Shown here: positions 63,247-64,000 of the stretch, in pieces
Position numbering within the stretch: position 1 is the first letter of the stretch
How the letters are laid out: each line of letters starts with the position of its first letter
From: Rhizobium sp. L43
GTDB lineage: Bacteria > Pseudomonadota > Alphaproteobacteria > Rhizobiales > Rhizobiaceae
Reading direction: 5' to 3'
DNA length: 64,000 nt
Assembly: GCF_002531725.1 (NCBI RefSeq)
Contig: NZ_NWSQ01000004.1
Span: 186,001 to 250,000, forward strand
Position numbers and translations under genes: made by a program
The notes under the pieces: generated by a model
Seen by the model: only the letters and a program-made list of their open reading frames with translations
Databases searched by the model: none
Told to the model about the DNA's origin: nothing

Positions 63247-64000
63247 ATGCATCGCTATCGCAGCCACACATGTGCAGCCCTCCGCAAGTCGGACGTCGGC
63301 GCCAATGTCCGGATTTCCGGTTGGGTCCATCGCGTTCGTGACCATGGCGGCGTTCTCTTCATCGACCTGCGCGACCATTACGGCATCACCCAGGTCGTTG
63401 CCGATCCGGATTCGCCCGCCTTCAAGCAGGCCGAACAGGTTCGCGGCGAGTGGGTCATCCGCATCGACGGCCTGGTCAAGGCCCGCACCGAAGACACCGT
63501 CAACAAGAACATGGCAACCGGCGAGATCGAACTCTACGCGCAGGAGATCGAAGTGCTCTCGGCTGCCAAGGAATTGCCGCTGCCGGTCTTCGGCGAGCCC
63601 GACTATCCGGAAGACGTGCGCCTGAAGTACCGCTTCCTCGATCTGCGCCGCGAAACGCTGCACAAGAACATCGTCAAGCGCACCCAGGTCATCTCCGCCA
63701 TGCGCCGTGAAATGGGCAATGTCGGCTTCACCGAATACACGACCCCGATTCTGACGGCATCCTCGCCGGAAGGTGCGCGCGACTTCCTCGTGCCGTCGCG
63801 CATCCATCCCGGCACCTTCTATGCGCTGCCGCAGGCACCGCAGCAGTATAAGCAGCTGCTGATGGTCGCAGGCTTCGACCGCTATTTCCAGATCGCCCCG
63901 TGCTTCCGCGACGAAGACCCGCGTGCCGACCGCCTGCCGGGCGAATTCTACCAGCTCGACCTCGAAATGAGCTTCGTCGAGCAGGAGGACATCTGGGACA
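63247..64000 (+). CDS. aspS: Aspartyl-tRNA synthetase, N-terminal part (3' end outside window)
   Basis: About 251 codons are visible and the frame is open at the right edge. The OB-fold anticodon-binding domain ([20 protein letters not shown]) is followed by the class II core: motif 1 near [19 protein letters not shown] and motif 2 [19 protein letters not shown]. The flipping-loop/[16 protein letters not shown] segment is typical of bacterial AspRS. An ATG one codon earlier (63244) is an equally possible start. Confidence 0.95.
   Translation, partial: MHRYRSHTCAALRKSDVGANVRISGWVHRVRDHGGVLFIDLRDHYGITQVVADPDSPAFKQAEQVRGEWVIRIDGLVKARTEDTVNKNMATGEIELYAQEIEVLSAAKELPLPVFGEPDYPEDVRLKYRFLDLRRETLHKNIVKRTQVISAMRREMGNVGFTEYTTPILTASSPEGARDFLVPSRIHPGTFYALPQAPQQYKQLLMVAGFDRYFQIAPCFRDEDPRADRLPGEFYQLDLEMSFVEQEDIWD

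Noticed and set aside
1..64000. tRNA, rRNA or other structured RNA genes
   Set aside because: I looked in all gaps above about 100 bp and saw no tRNA cloverleaf, rRNA sequence or riboswitch I could support; a covariance-model scan would be decisive.

Overview
The window is a stretch of housekeeping chromosome from an alphaproteobacterium of the Rhizobiales, most likely Rhizobium (R. etli / R. leguminosarum group). This is an inference from the high GC content, the gene neighbourhoods (rpsF-rpsR-membrane protein-rplI; lptF-lptG-lptD-surA-pdxA-rsmA; uvrC-pgsA-moaD-moaE; perM-hdaA-ppk-ppx), the RopB/Omp25-type outer-membrane protein and rhizobial-looking intergenic hairpins. I see no rRNA, tRNA, CRISPR array, transposase or prophage. 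The only partial genes are azlC at the left edge and aspS at the right edge.

Layout. 1-4.9 kb: azlC-azlD (amino-acid export), dnaB, and the rpsF-rpsR-DUF2232-rplI operon with a clear terminator and a candidate promoter. 5.2-9.1 kb: a 941-residue protein with nine nearly identical 48-residue TPR-like repeats, then an aldo/keto reductase. 9.3-15.9 kb: a plus-strand cluster for fatty-acid synthesis and envelope work (fabD, fabG, acpP, fabF, mltG, yicC, gmk). 15.9-24.4 kb: a minus-strand LPS-export and outer-membrane cluster (PAP2 phosphatase, lptF, lptG, lptD, SurA-like chaperone, pdxA, rsmA). 24.5-35.5 kb: pepA-holC, a lipoprotein, a sugar dehydrogenase, a prolyl-oligopeptidase-type peptidase, a polysaccharide deacetylase with a suspect 5' end, an ABC-F ATPase, a degenerate GGDEF protein, a GST and ndk. 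35.6-43.1 kb: a lipoprotein, a CGNR regulator divergent from an orphan LivH-type permease across a perfect dyad, moaE/moaD, pgsA, uvrC, a FolM-like SDR and an outer-membrane beta-barrel protein. 43.2-53.6 kb: GST, rlmJ, a molybdopterin oxidoreductase with a NudK-like hydrolase, a vapBC pair, solitary phnM, purM-purN, an AI-2E/PerM transporter and hdaA. 53.7-63 kb: ppk, ppx and a phytase-like secreted esterase (phosphate theme), a class III cyclase, rnd and a Tat-exported multicopper oxidase. aspS runs off the right edge.

No wholly new multi-gene system stands out. The most unusual items are: the TPR protein, whose 144-bp DNA repeats look recently homogenised and whose middle region resembles linkers of putative conflict/STAND-type effectors; the CGNR/LivH divergent pair, whose 13-bp dyad carries a -10 box in each arm and implies a leaderless regulator mRNA; a 136-bp element with perfect 32-bp terminal inverted repeats; a 45-bp inverted repeat between moaE and moaD; and a probable one-base frameshift in a T6 run that separates a good lipoprotein start from the deacetylase reading frame.

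Coordinates include stop codons. Start codons were moved inward from the longest open frame where a Shine-Dalgarno sequence, gene overlap or family N-terminus argued for it. Family names come from recognising motifs by eye; no database search was run.
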